Positions 1 through 8,474 are shown, counted from the stretch's first letter. The stretch: 64,000 bases of DNA from JACMLD01 sp039915085 (GCA_039915085.1 JBDSOC010000179.1:8787-72786); one strand, 5' to 3'. Program-made: numbers and translations. Notes: a model not told the origin generated them from the letters alone.

Positions 1-220
1 AATCTTCTTCCAGCCTGATCTTTGGATACTGTTTTTCCAAATCTCCTGCTTTGTAATTTTTTACCCGGTGCCTGAGTATAAGATCCTGCGCACGGGCTGG
101 GGAGCGTATAGGATCTGCCTGCACAAAGCCAAATCGTTCTATGGCCCTTCGCAGCGTGGTTGGCGTAAAAAAAGCGGATGTAATGGCTTGCAGCCGCAGT
201 TGCTTTATTGTAAGGTACAT
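1..220 (-). CDS. Winged-helix DNA-binding protein, YcaQ/AlkX-like (N-terminal fragment)
   Basis: The gene runs off the left edge; only the first 73 codons are visible, from an ATG at 220. The translation opens MYLTIKQLRLQAI and contains the stretch GFVQADPIRSPARAQDLIL, which I recognise as the N-terminal signature of the winged-helix family that includes E. coli YcaQ, a DNA glycosylase acting on interstrand crosslinks. The visible part holds the first winged helix; the catalytic QxQ-type residues of the family lie further on and cannot be checked. A role in DNA repair is inferred from family only. No partner gene is visible because the neighbour on the right is on the other strand. Confidence 0.72.
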   Translation of the reverse strand, partial: MYLTIKQLRLQAITSAFFTPTTLRRAIERFGFVQADPIRSPARAQDLILRHRVKNYKAGDLEKQYPKIRLEED

Positions 221-349
221 GGTGAATTACGAAATTACAATTGAAAATACAAAATTGACAGGAAGATCATATACTGTATAACCAGCATTTAAATGATCGC
301 TGGCATGATTCTTTACATATTCAAATACTATACAACAACACAAATTATT

Positions 350-592
350 ATGACAGCAACCTGGTATTCTATTGCATTTGATTACGAAGGCGTTCATTAT
401 GATGGAAGGCTGACCCCTGAGACAAAAAATGATCACAAAAATCCTTCATCCTGGCACGTTGTCCTGAATGAAGTATTTTTTGGATACCTGCACAAGGATA
501 GTGGGAACTGGCATGTGAGCGAACAGAGACCTTCCGGGTTGGTGCAGGAAGTGGGAAAGCTTATTGAATTAACGGGTTATCAATTTAATTAA
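350..592 (+). CDS. Small conserved-looking cytoplasmic protein, unknown function
   Basis: An 80-residue protein starting MTATWYSIAFDYEG. I chose the ATG at 350 because the upstream in-frame extension (from 293) is rich in Ile/Tyr and lies over the likely 5' leader. The sequence is polar with many aromatic residues (SSWHVVLNEVFFGYLHK) and no signal peptide or membrane segment, suggesting a compact single domain. The composition is that of a real protein, but I do not recognise a named family. It stands alone; the next gene starts over 200 bases downstream behind a structured spacer. Confidence 0.6.
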   Translation: MTATWYSIAFDYEGVHYDGRLTPETKNDHKNPSSWHVVLNEVFFGYLHKDSGNWHVSEQRPSGLVQEVGKLIELTGYQFN

Positions 593-687
593 GTTAATTT
601 TTACACTGTGGAAATACTTACTCATTTTATTATGAATATTATATTTATAGTTTTAAAAAAATAGTCTTTTTTCCACTGGTTAAATCA

Positions 688-732
688 ATGCTGCTGCCTG
701 CCAGGCATATTTGCGCAAAAGGCCAGCAGCAT
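688..732 (+). repeat. Inverted repeat in the leader of the 807 gene
   Basis: ATGCTGCTG (688-696) is matched perfectly by CAGCAGCAT (724-732). The loop contains a smaller palindrome, GCCTGCCAGGC. A further short CGCT-AAA-AGCG hairpin follows at about 738. There is no T-run, so this is not a classic terminator. It could be a 5'-UTR structure of the membrane protein at 807 or a remnant of a mobile repeat. Confidence 0.4.
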
Positions 733-806
733 AACATTCGCTAAAAGCGTTCTTAAAGAATTGGTAACCGATAATTGAAGTTTGTCCTCATCTTAATTAC
801 TATTTT

Positions 807-1127
807 ATGCATTGGTGGAAGCAGTTGGTAGATTATTTTGAGCGTATTGGCAGGTACCACCATGTTAACCCTTTAGTCTATGTTGTGATACATTTTATTG
901 TAGCGGCACTTTTTGCGGCCACTATTGGCTGGATTGTACACAACAAAAGAAAAAAGCTTTCCCTCACAATTCCTGTTTGTGTTGCCATTGTCCTTTTTAA
1001 TACGTCCAATCTCTACCTGATTATTTTTGGCAATAAGATTCCATTCTGGATATATGCCATTGCCGGCGCCAGCACCATTGTGGGCGGCTATTTTACCATT
1101 AAGAAAATAAGAAACCGTATGCGGTGA
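807..1127 (+). CDS. Small three-helix membrane protein, unknown
   Basis: A 106-residue protein starting MHWWKQLVDYFERIG. After an amphipathic N-terminus there are three hydrophobic segments: about residues 22-44 (YVVIHFIVAALFAATIGWIV), 52-73 and 79-97, followed by a positively charged tail (KKIRNRMR). The positive-inside rule would place the KRKK loop at 47-50 and the C-terminus in the cytoplasm. There are no catalytic motifs and I do not recognise a family. It is monocistronic, with about 120 bases before the next small gene. Confidence 0.65.
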   Translation: MHWWKQLVDYFERIGRYHHVNPLVYVVIHFIVAALFAATIGWIVHNKRKKLSLTIPVCVAIVLFNTSNLYLIIFGNKIPFWIYAIAGASTIVGGYFTIKKIRNRMR

Positions 1128-1243
1128 AAGGAAAGCATCTTTCCCGGCAAGGTTCGTGGAAATCTATCTACACCTTCATTTTATTTGCCGTTTAAAAAAC
1201 CAGGCATGTTTTTTTGAATTGTATAATTATAAATCCTCAATAA

Positions 1244-1438
1244 ATGATGCTTAGCAAAAAAAAAGACAGGAAAAATTATCTATCTACAGTCAAAAAAAAC
1301 AGCGCCAAAATAATTAACCTGAATAACACGGATAAAAAAACAACAGGTAAAACTAAAAAGGAAGATAAACACATATCTCCTCCAATAAATAAATTTAATT
1401 CAGGCTATTTAAAAGCAAGGGACAACGATCCGCTCTGA
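1244..1438 (+). CDS. Small lysine-rich hydrophilic protein, unknown
   Basis: Sixty-four residues, very rich in Lys, Asn and Thr, with no hydrophobic core (MLSKKKDRKNYLSTVKK near the start). Two adjacent ATGs at 1244 and 1247 could both serve. It is probably unstructured. It sits 18 bases before a second protein of the same composition and the two share one terminator, so they look co-transcribed. Similar short Lys/Asn-rich proteins occur in Bacteroidota as unannotated genes; no function can be assigned. Confidence 0.45.
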   Translation: MMLSKKKDRKNYLSTVKKNSAKIINLNNTDKKTTGKTKKEDKHISPPINKFNSGYLKARDNDPL

Positions 1439-1456
1439 ACTATTTAAATAATCACT

Positions 1457-1657
1457 ATGGGCTATAATAAAAACAAAATAAAAGAAGATGATATAAAGGT
1501 GGACAATAAAAAGCAAGCCTTTAAAGAAGGCAATATGGATAATACCGGGAAAATAAATAATTCCGGCACGGAGGATTTCGCTAAAAAGATAAAAAAAGGG
1601 CAGTCGAGAAATATCTTAGAAGACAAAGGGAATCGTCCAAACAGATCTCATCATTAG
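1457..1657 (+). CDS. Small hydrophilic protein, unknown, second of a pair
   Basis: Sixty-six residues starting MGYNKNKIKEDDIKV and ending in a basic, His-rich tail (NRPNRSHH). It is charged throughout, with no signal peptide and no membrane segment. Codon use and composition match the gene 18 bases upstream, and a good terminator lies directly downstream, which supports real transcription. Short disordered proteins of this type are often stress-induced in other bacteria, but nothing here proves that. Confidence 0.48.
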   Translation: MGYNKNKIKEDDIKVDNKKQAFKEGNMDNTGKINNSGTEDFAKKIKKGQSRNILEDKGNRPNRSHH

Positions 1658-1668
1658 AGTATTGTTAC

Positions 1669-1702
1669 AAAAAAATGGCAGCTCATAACTGCCGTTTTTT
1701 AT
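1669..1702. terminator. Bidirectional intrinsic terminator
   Basis: The stem GGCAG-CTCATAA-CTGCC (1677-1693) has an A-run on its left and a T-run on its right. It can therefore end both the small-gene pair from the left and the PL8 gene from the right, whose stop codon lies immediately beyond it. Confidence 0.75.
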
Positions 1703-3808
1703 TTATTCAATAAGTAGCTTTACCGTTTTACCTGCATCAGCTCCCTGTGGTAACTGAATAGTAAAAAAAGTTTTATCCTTCGTTTTATCGTATACGGCCT
1801 CTGTCGTTTTACATTTTTTATTTCCCTGGATGGAGATAACAATGCTGGTTAATTTATGGGTTGGATCAGCAACAGAGATTTGCTGAACAGCGTATTTTTG
1901 AGTAATCATTACTACGCATGGTTTGTCTGCACTTATTTTATGAAATGTTTTTGTATTTGCTTCGGCAGCCTGCACAAATACAAAACCAGCCATTTGCTTT
2001 GCATAATTCTCTACTACCTGCAATTTTGATGAATTTTGTACAACTTCAAATGCTGCAGCACGCGCATCCATTTTTTCTGCTCTTGCTGCAGGAAACACAT
2101 AATAGCTATAACTATCAGCTTTTGGTTTAGTATGATGGTTGAACCATAATGTAAATATGGCGGCTTTAACAGTGGCCGCAGGCATTCGCTTCAGCACATT
2201 GTGCCATTCGCCTTCCTGGTCGCGGTTAGCTAACTCAATATTTGCTTTGCCGGGAAAAAAATATCCCCAGTTATCGTGCATTATCCAGGAAACATTATCA
2301 AGTGTATGCTGGCCCGCTGAAACAACCTTCGTATTTGCAGCCTGTTTTACCAAAACATCTCCATGAAAAAAACTTTGATTGATGGTTGTCCTGATTTCTT
2401 TGTCTTCAACAGAATGTATACCTGCTCCAAGGCAAATAATTGCATCATCAAAAAAGAACCATGATTTTTGTGCGTAAATACTATCGCGGTTATATGCCAG
2501 TGTAGCAATACCATTTATGCCATCAGAAACACCACCAACAAAATCACTCGGTATATTATAACCGCTGCATGGAAGAACAGGCAAAGGATCATCATTATGA
2601 AATGTGGTCGTACCGGGTATCATTTTCCAATCCCAGAAAGGAAATATATCTGTGTATTCATTATTGGACTGGTAAAAATAAGTAGCCCCGTCACCGAGAT
2701 GGTATCCCCCGATATTTTCATCGTTGCACGACTCCGCTCCCCCCACTCTGGTAGAACTCATTTTTACAGAAGCATAAAAATTATCCCTGCGGTGAACAGT
2801 CATATCTGATTTCCAGAAATGGTTATTGCCGTTAAAATCATTCATACCAGTGGCATACTGGTCTTTAAAACCAGGATCTACCAGCGGCATTTTATCCAAA
2901 ATTCTTTGAATGCTGTTTGCTTTATCTGACTGTGCATTGGGAAATAATTGTCGCCCGCAGGCACTGATATCCATTTTATGTTTCCACATTATCCAGCGCA
3001 TACCCTGCAATAAATAATTTCGTAAGATGGCTATTTTTGCGGGATCAAACTGGAACGGTGTGTTTTGAAATATATTCGCCCACTTCAGCATATCGCCGGC
3101 ATAAGCGGATCCATAATTACCAAATTGTTGTTGCGTACCATGCTGATGAAATGAATAATCTGCCTGAATGCCCTCAGCTTCGGAAACTACAATTTCTTCC
3201 TGTATTGCTTTTACAGCAGCTTCAACTGCCGCAACATCGCCGGTTAATAAACTCCGGCAGATAACATTTCCAGATAACCATACTTTATTCTGCCCGGTCA
3301 TACCAATTTTTGCCCTGTTTAATATTTTAATGCCTGCATCTCTCTGTGCGGGTGTAAGCTTATCTTCTAATAATAACATCAACGGCGCCAAAGCTTTTGG
3401 CACACCAATCTGCGGATACCACCAGTTGGGACATATAAAATCATTTTGTAACCAGAAATTTAAACCAGCAATAATTTTTTTTTCCAGACCCTGATCGCCC
3501 GTCCATTTAGTTCCGGCATGTTTGTATTCAAGCGTCATACTGTTCAAACGCACTAAATGATCGTTAACGGGCCAGCCGCCCCTTGTTTTATCTGCATAAT
3601 CAATATCCGGCCATGATCCATCTTCCTTCATTTTTGCTGATAGCTCCACCACTTCTTTTTCATTTACAGATGCAGAAAGAATATCCTTTATCACCTGTTG
3701 TTTTAAAACTTTAAGTTTTGGATCAGTATCTCTGGCCAACCCTCTATCAGCAAATAATAACTTACAAGGCAAAAAAATAATCAATGATAAAAAAAACATT
3801 TTATACAT
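1703..3808 (-). CDS. Polysaccharide lyase family 8 (chondroitin AC / hyaluronate lyase type)
   Basis: A 701-residue exported enzyme that would cleave uronic-acid-containing glycosaminoglycans or similar chains by beta-elimination. The N-terminus is a signal peptide (MFFLSLIIFLPCKLLFA). It is followed by the alpha/alpha-toroid (about 30-350) and the beta-sandwich half (SWFFFDDAIICLGAGI near 455). Catalytic residues expected for PL8 can be placed at Asn181 (LSGNVICRS), His223 and Tyr232 (HQHGTQQQFGNYG) and Arg286 (ACGRQLFP). Spacing and total length closely match the Flavobacterium (Pedobacter) heparinus chondroitinase AC. The second arginine usually found four residues after the first (GRxxSR-type) is absent. 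The gene is monocistronic; no sulfatase is adjacent. Confidence 0.92.
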   Translation of the reverse strand: MYKMFFLSLIIFLPCKLLFADRGLARDTDPKLKVLKQQVIKDILSASVNEKEVVELSAKMKEDGSWPDIDYADKTRGGWPVNDHLVRLNSMTLEYKHAGTKWTGDQGLEKKIIAGLNFWLQNDFICPNWWYPQIGVPKALAPLMLLLEDKLTPAQRDAGIKILNRAKIGMTGQNKVWLSGNVICRSLLTGDVAAVEAAVKAIQEEIVVSEAEGIQADYSFHQHGTQQQFGNYGSAYAGDMLKWANIFQNTPFQFDPAKIAILRNYLLQGMRWIMWKHKMDISACGRQLFPNAQSDKANSIQRILDKMPLVDPGFKDQYATGMNDFNGNNHFWKSDMTVHRRDNFYASVKMSSTRVGGAESCNDENIGGYHLGDGATYFYQSNNEYTDIFPFWDWKMIPGTTTFHNDDPLPVLPCSGYNIPSDFVGGVSDGINGIATLAYNRDSIYAQKSWFFFDDAIICLGAGIHSVEDKEIRTTINQSFFHGDVLVKQAANTKVVSAGQHTLDNVSWIMHDNWGYFFPGKANIELANRDQEGEWHNVLKRMPAATVKAAIFTLWFNHHTKPKADSYSYYVFPAARAEKMDARAAAFEVVQNSSKLQVVENYAKQMAGFVFVQAAEANTKTFHKISADKPCVVMITQKYAVQQISVADPTHKLTSIVISIQGNKKCKTTEAVYDKTKDKTFFTIQLPQGADAGKTVKLLIE

Positions 3809-4188
3809 GCCGGCATTATTAGAATTGAAATGACTTTAAAGATATATAAAAAGACACTTTCTTGTATTCATCTTACCTGATGCTGCAATATTTTATCTCA
3901 TCAATGCAGGAAAGAATTTTATTTGCAGACCCATAGCAGATGATGTATTGCAGGGCCTCAAAGTACTTATGCCTGTTGATTTCTCCGGGTATATGTTCTT
4001 ATCCCGTCAATCCGAAAAAGGTAAAACGATGTGTAAAACCTGGTGGTGGTTATATTAAAATAATTAATCCTGTGCAGGGATTGATCTCCGCAAATGCAGA
4101 AAAATGATCATGTATCGCTGGTAGCGTAATTTGAGATATAAAAATTTTAATTAATGCCGTTCTTACAAAAAAGAATGGCAGTCATTCC
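3809..4188. other. Intergenic spacer, PL8 leader and caspase-gene tail
   Basis: This 380-base gap holds the upstream region of the PL8 gene (a TATCTTTA close to the ATG resembles a -7 box) and the terminator of the caspase gene at 4155. A plus-strand frame stays open from about 3840 to 4060 but has no start codon near its beginning and no recognisable similarity. I see no convincing gene. Confidence 0.5.
4155..4180 (-). terminator. Terminator of the caspase-MORN gene
   Basis: TGCCGTTCTT (4155-4164) pairs with AAGAATGGCA (4171-4180) through nine Watson-Crick pairs and one wobble position. Reading leftwards, the hairpin is followed by a T-rich tract (TTAATTAAAATTTTTATA), eight bases beyond the stop of the caspase gene. 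Confidence 0.6.
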
Positions 4189-6471
4189 TTACCTGTTTGG
4201 ATAAGGCTGGACAGGCTGGTTTGCTTTAAAGTCACCTTCATAAATAAGCTTTCCATTTATATCAAAGCATGTTCCAAACCCTTCCTTAAGTCCCATTTTC
4301 CATAAGCCAGTGTATTTTCTGCAACCGGGGCAGTCAAAAATATCACCGCCGGTACTGATATAAGTTCCGTGTCCATCCCGGTAATCTTCTTTGAAATTAC
4401 CGTCATAAGTATCGCCGCTTACCCATGTATACAAGCCAGAACCATTCTGCTTGTTGCCTGACCAATTGCCTTCATATACATCTCCGTTTTTATAATGGTA
4501 AGTTCCTCTTCCCTGAAAATTACCATATGACCAGTTGCCATCATACACACTTCCACTTTGATATTTCATCATACCCTTGCCATTGAAATAATTATTTTTA
4601 AAATACCCTTTGTAAACATCGCCGTTTACATGGGTATAAGTGCCAAAGCCATCCTGCATACCATTTGTCCATTCGCCTTCGTATTCATTTCCATTTTTAT
4701 ACTTTGCGTGGCCCTCGCCTTCAGGCTTATCATTTTTTGTCTCACCTTTATATGAATAAAAAGATCCATCGTTGTCCTTCATAGTCTGGGTGCTATGATA
4801 CCTGGATATAAACAGTAAAATTATTGCAATTACCGCTATTGCACCAATGCGTATGAGCAGGGTATTTCTCTTTCTTACCAGGTCATTTTTTATTGGTGTT
4901 GGACCTGGCGTTACTTGTTCAGGTTTCTGTTGTAAAAATACATTTCCATTTCCCTGTATCAGTTGTTCATTTATCCTGCCCGTCTTATTATCGTCCCCGG
5001 GCTGAGTTTGCAAATTTATTGTGCAGTCAGCAATCTTATCGCGTATACTTTCATCATGTTTAAGTGTTAGGGCTTCGCGGTATTTTCTTTGAGCTGCTGC
5101 GTAATTTTTTTCCCTGAAAAATAATATGTCACCTTCTTTTACCAGTTTGTTAAATTCAGCATTCCTTTCAAATTCTACATGTTCATTTCGTAACACCTGG
5201 TTATCGGGATAATCTTTTTCCAATAATATATACTCCCTTCTCGCTTCTTCGTATCTGCCCTGCTGGTACAATAGCTTGGGAGTATTAAGCCTGGCTTCCA
5301 GGGAGAATGCAGGGTTTCCGCTGATGTAGAAATTATCCGCCCGTATATTTTTTAACTGTGCTTTATTTACAGGTGCAGGCAGCCTGTTTTTTAAAAGTTT
5401 TTCACTGGTATAATTATACAAATCAGTGAGGGAAAGCATCATACTGCTGTTTGAAATACCTTCTTTAAATGCGTCTGATAAATAGGATGTAAAATAAGTA
5501 TTGGCTGCATCTTTTTTAAAGTAAGAAGATTCTTCCGCAGAGGTGGAAGCCAGTGTAAAGGTTCCGATTACCGGTTCAAAATCAAATATATTACTGTTGT
5601 TGCCTTGTGCGGCAAGACCGCTGTGACATGCATCTATAAAAATAATTTTTTGATCTGCTGGTGATGAGTTCATCATTTTTTCTATAAAAGAATAAGGAAT
5701 ATCATTGTGCAGTTCTTCATCGATATTGCGTGTATCCTTCGCAATCAGGCTTAATTGGTTGTTTCCTGTATTCTGACCATGGCCGGAATAATAAATAATG
5801 AGTGTTTTAATATCTTTTATTCTGCTGACTTTTCTTAGTTCATCTTTTATTTGTATGCAATTTTCGTTGTACAAACGTGTAATATTTTCGAAGGGAAGCC
5901 CTACCAGCCTTCTATCGCTGAATATACTGTACATTTCATCCAGGTTGCCTGCAACAGGTGGAATACGTGAGAAATTTGAACTGTCGTCATAGTCACTTAC
6001 ACCAATTAACACAGCATAGGTATGTTCCGGATCAATAGAATATTCCCGGTTACTGAAAATATTTACGGTACCTGTTTCATCATAGCAGGTTACAGATTTA
6101 GCGCCATTCTTGTTTTCAGAAACAGCTACTTTCCATTTATCGCTTACGGCTGGTAATGCGCCGCTCATTGCTTCTACTCCGGATTTTTGTCCAGTTCTTT
6201 CAGTGCCCAATATCCGGCTGAATAAGGCTGCGATTTTTTCGTGGTAATGCTCCATGGTTTTTTCCGCAGTAAAATGCGTTACACCGGCGATGACTGCTTC
6301 TAAAACAATCAACGCCATACCGCCGTCCATTTTACCCTGTATAAGTGGGGTTGCCGGCAATTGAAGATCAAACGCTCCTAATCCATCTATTTTGCGTATT
6401 TCGTTGCGCAATTCAATGAGTTGCTCCCTGGTAGCAGGAGATAGAATTTGTATCTCAATTTTATTTTTCAA
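4189..6471 (-). CDS. Caspase-family protease with TPR, membrane segment and MORN repeats
   Basis: A 760-residue multidomain protein. Residues 1-90 resemble the EACC1-type effector-associated module: a predicted helix, a Pro/Gly turn (PATPLIQGKMDGGM), then a hydrophobic segment (52-65). Residues 150-385 form a caspase (peptidase C14) domain starting TYAVLIGVSDYD, with His231 in YYSGHGQ and Cys282 in IDACHSG, so the dyad is intact. Residues 400-485 are TPR-like (YQQGRYEEARREY; FFREKNYAAAQRKYREAL). One transmembrane helix spans about 539-556. The C-terminal 190 residues are about seven MORN repeats (YEGEWTNGMQDGFGTY type), the sixth interrupted by CPGC. There is no signal peptide. MORN repeats in other proteins contact membranes or proteins. 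Proteolytic effector, defence or programmed-death roles are inferences. The gene stands alone with its own terminator. Confidence 0.88.
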   Translation of the reverse strand: MKNKIEIQILSPATREQLIELRNEIRKIDGLGAFDLQLPATPLIQGKMDGGMALIVLEAVIAGVTHFTAEKTMEHYHEKIAALFSRILGTERTGQKSGVEAMSGALPAVSDKWKVAVSENKNGAKSVTCYDETGTVNIFSNREYSIDPEHTYAVLIGVSDYDDSSNFSRIPPVAGNLDEMYSIFSDRRLVGLPFENITRLYNENCIQIKDELRKVSRIKDIKTLIIYYSGHGQNTGNNQLSLIAKDTRNIDEELHNDIPYSFIEKMMNSSPADQKIIFIDACHSGLAAQGNNSNIFDFEPVIGTFTLASTSAEESSYFKKDAANTYFTSYLSDAFKEGISNSSMMLSLTDLYNYTSEKLLKNRLPAPVNKAQLKNIRADNFYISGNPAFSLEARLNTPKLLYQQGRYEEARREYILLEKDYPDNQVLRNEHVEFERNAEFNKLVKEGDILFFREKNYAAAQRKYREALTLKHDESIRDKIADCTINLQTQPGDDNKTGRINEQLIQGNGNVFLQQKPEQVTPGPTPIKNDLVRKRNTLLIRIGAIAVIAIILLFISRYHSTQTMKDNDGSFYSYKGETKNDKPEGEGHAKYKNGNEYEGEWTNGMQDGFGTYTHVNGDVYKGYFKNNYFNGKGMMKYQSGSVYDGNWSYGNFQGRGTYHYKNGDVYEGNWSGNKQNGSGLYTWVSGDTYDGNFKEDYRDGHGTYISTGGDIFDCPGCRKYTGLWKMGLKEGFGTCFDINGKLIYEGDFKANQPVQPYPNR

Positions 6472-6889
6472 AGCTCAGAGCAGGTTTAGGTAAAAGATAT
6501 CATCATTGTTGCAACGAATGCATACAGAATAGGGCTAAACGTGTAAACTGATCTTACGTCTAATTTAGTAAAGAAAATCAATATTTCTGTGCTGCTGATT
6601 ATTTTTTTTAAGCGGCGCTGATTTGTTGATTGAGTTCAATTACACAGACATTTGTATGCTTTTTACTGTCGCATACATGCAGGCTCAATGCCCTAAATGA
6701 CTGTACCAGGTGGTATAATAAACAAAAAGAAGCTGTCTCAAAAAGCGATGATTGTCTTATTAAGTTGCAGAAAGACAAGGCTTTTCAGACAGCTCCTTTT
6801 TAATCAGGATCCCAATAGACAACTGAAATTTACTGTTTAGGATTATCCGGTTATGTCGCAAAGAGAGCTTGAGGGTATGGCTAACTCTA
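6472..6889. other. Intergenic region with an inverted-repeat element
   Basis: This 418-base spacer lies between the start of the caspase gene and the end of the ScyD-like gene. It contains the nested palindrome at 6724-6801, described separately. Outside it I see only short open frames of under 20 codons and A/T-rich sequence that presumably carries the caspase-gene promoter. Confidence 0.5.
6724..6801. repeat. Nested inverted repeat, MITE- or IS-end-like, also terminator-like
   Basis: The left arm (6724-6746, core AGCTGTCTCAAAAAGC) pairs with the right arm (6780-6801, core GCTTTTCAGACAGCT) over about 20 of 22 positions. An inner stem, TTGTCTT/AAGACAA, sits within it. A-runs and T-runs flank the outer ends, so the structure would also act as a bidirectional terminator about 90 bases after the ScyD-like gene. 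GCTGTCTCAAAA is a frequent sequence at ends of Bacteroidota insertion sequences, which suggests a remnant or miniature element. Confidence 0.55.
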
Positions 6890-8017
6890 TTAGTCTTTAT
6901 TATTCTTCATTGTCTTTGAGCAGGTAATATCAATCTTTAATACCTGTCCCCCACCAATTGCAGGCGGTCCAAAACCCCAGTTAGAAACATACAATTTATC
7001 ATCCGGGCCAAATATCATACCTGTTGGCAAATTGAGACCGGTTACAACAATCATCCTGGAACCATCAGGATCTATTCTTACGATATCGCCCGTGCCAGGC
7101 GTTGGGAAAGGGTTACCAGTCGTATTTTCCAGGACATACAAACCACCCACTTTATCGAAAGCCACACCAAGAATGGTACTAAAGCCAGTAGCTACCACAC
7201 TTACGTGGCCGGATGGTGTAATTTTATAAATGCTGGATTTGTTCATAATAGGGAACGTGCTGAGATTGCCCACATAAAAATTACCATTATGATATACCAT
7301 TGCCGTAGGAACAACGTGTCCCTGGCTGGCTGAAATATCGGAGACGCGGCTTATATCTCCTTTCTCCGTTATTTTATCAAGCTCTCCATGATTGGGTTCC
7401 ATCGCAAATAATTTACCATCTACATTCAGCATACTGTACCAGGAACCATCCGGCTCAAAATCATCGGGTTCAGGATTTTTTACCGGATGCGCCATCTGGT
7501 AAGCGCTTAGATTTGCTATTATTTTCCAGCTTCTGTCATGGTTTATTTTTATAACTGCATTGGGAATAGACGGAACGCCATGCGAACAACCGGCACCTGC
7601 TAAAAGTGCATACATGGTGTTGTCAATAAATGCCACATCAGCTACGCCACTTACTTCTCCCATGGCGGTTGTACTGGAAGGCAAATTGTCAACAAAAGTG
7701 CTGCGTGTTCCTGCTCCATTAATTCTTGAAATACGCGCCCCTGTTTTACTGCCGGTATATGGCCCTACTGGCGGAATTACCTGTTCACACCCTGAAGTAG
7801 TGCCAGTTCCGCCAATACCACCCTCTGCTACATAGAGATAACCATCCGGTCCAAACTTAAGTCCCCTGGGGTTATTTAGCCCGGTAGCAAATACTGTTAC
7901 GCTTGCTTTTATGTTTGCAGGATTGCAATCGCAGGGCAATTGATCTTTTCTGCAGGAATACAAAACAAGTGCAATGAAAATTACAGCCCCCAATGGAAGT
8001 AAAAACTTTGTTCTCAT
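6890..8017 (-). CDS. ScyD/ScyE-type secreted beta-propeller lipoprotein
   Basis: I chose the ATG at 8017, giving 375 residues, because it opens directly into a lipoprotein signal (MRTKFLLPLGAVIFIALVLYSC, acylated Cys22); the frame extends upstream to 8098 but only adds a Lys/Ser/Ile-rich leader. The mature part is a series of NHL-like blades: GLNNPRGLKFGPDGYLYVAEGG, VSGVADVAFIDNTMYALLAG, TMVYHNGNFYVGNLS-like and GLNLPTGMIFGPDDKLYVSNWG. This arrangement is that of the ScyD/ScyE family, first named in cyanobacterial scytonemin clusters but widespread as extracytoplasmic propellers of unknown activity. No scytonemin genes are present. It is probably a binding or lactonase-like protein on the cell surface. 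Confidence 0.78.
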   Translation of the reverse strand: MRTKFLLPLGAVIFIALVLYSCRKDQLPCDCNPANIKASVTVFATGLNNPRGLKFGPDGYLYVAEGGIGGTGTTSGCEQVIPPVGPYTGSKTGARISRINGAGTRSTFVDNLPSSTTAMGEVSGVADVAFIDNTMYALLAGAGCSHGVPSIPNAVIKINHDRSWKIIANLSAYQMAHPVKNPEPDDFEPDGSWYSMLNVDGKLFAMEPNHGELDKITEKGDISRVSDISASQGHVVPTAMVYHNGNFYVGNLSTFPIMNKSSIYKITPSGHVSVVATGFSTILGVAFDKVGGLYVLENTTGNPFPTPGTGDIVRIDPDGSRMIVVTGLNLPTGMIFGPDDKLYVSNWGFGPPAIGGGQVLKIDITCSKTMKNNKD

Positions 8018-8474
8018 AATGATTTTTTTAGGTTTTGAAATGAATAGTGAATGGCTTTTCATAGGGAAGCAGTTGGAAATTACCTGAATGTATTCCATAG
8101 GCGGGATCGGATAATCCTTACTGAAAATAGATAAACCCTTTGCCTGAAGTCCTTAAATCAAAAACCGAACATAGTATTACATTACCATGCAGTAATATGG
8201 CTTATTGTGGAGAAGTTCTTTTATTAGTTTTGCTTTCAGAAGGACGGGGAAGAGATTAAAGTTATTTAATTTTTTTTCATAAAAAATACCACAAAGTGGT
8301 AACTGTACTGTTTTTCTCCTGCAGCATTATATCTACTTCAAAGCCGCTCCGGTGGCGGCATCAGGTCTAACCTGGAACGTATGCCATATGTATTGTTTTA
8401 AAAAACAACCTACCTTTAATATGAAGTCAATTTCTTCTAATAAAATATTTTGCAAAACGATTAAAAAAACTGTT
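8018..8474. other. Divergent intergenic region
   Basis: About 450 bases between two divergently transcribed genes, presumably holding both promoters. A perfect short palindrome TACCAC-AAA-GTGGTA lies at 8287-8301 and could be an operator or a weak hairpin. Only short open frames occur; I see no further gene. Confidence 0.45.

Noticed and set aside
3840..4060. Long plus-strand open frame in the spacer right of the PL8 gene
   Set aside because: No start codon in its first two thirds and no similarity recognised; probably chance.
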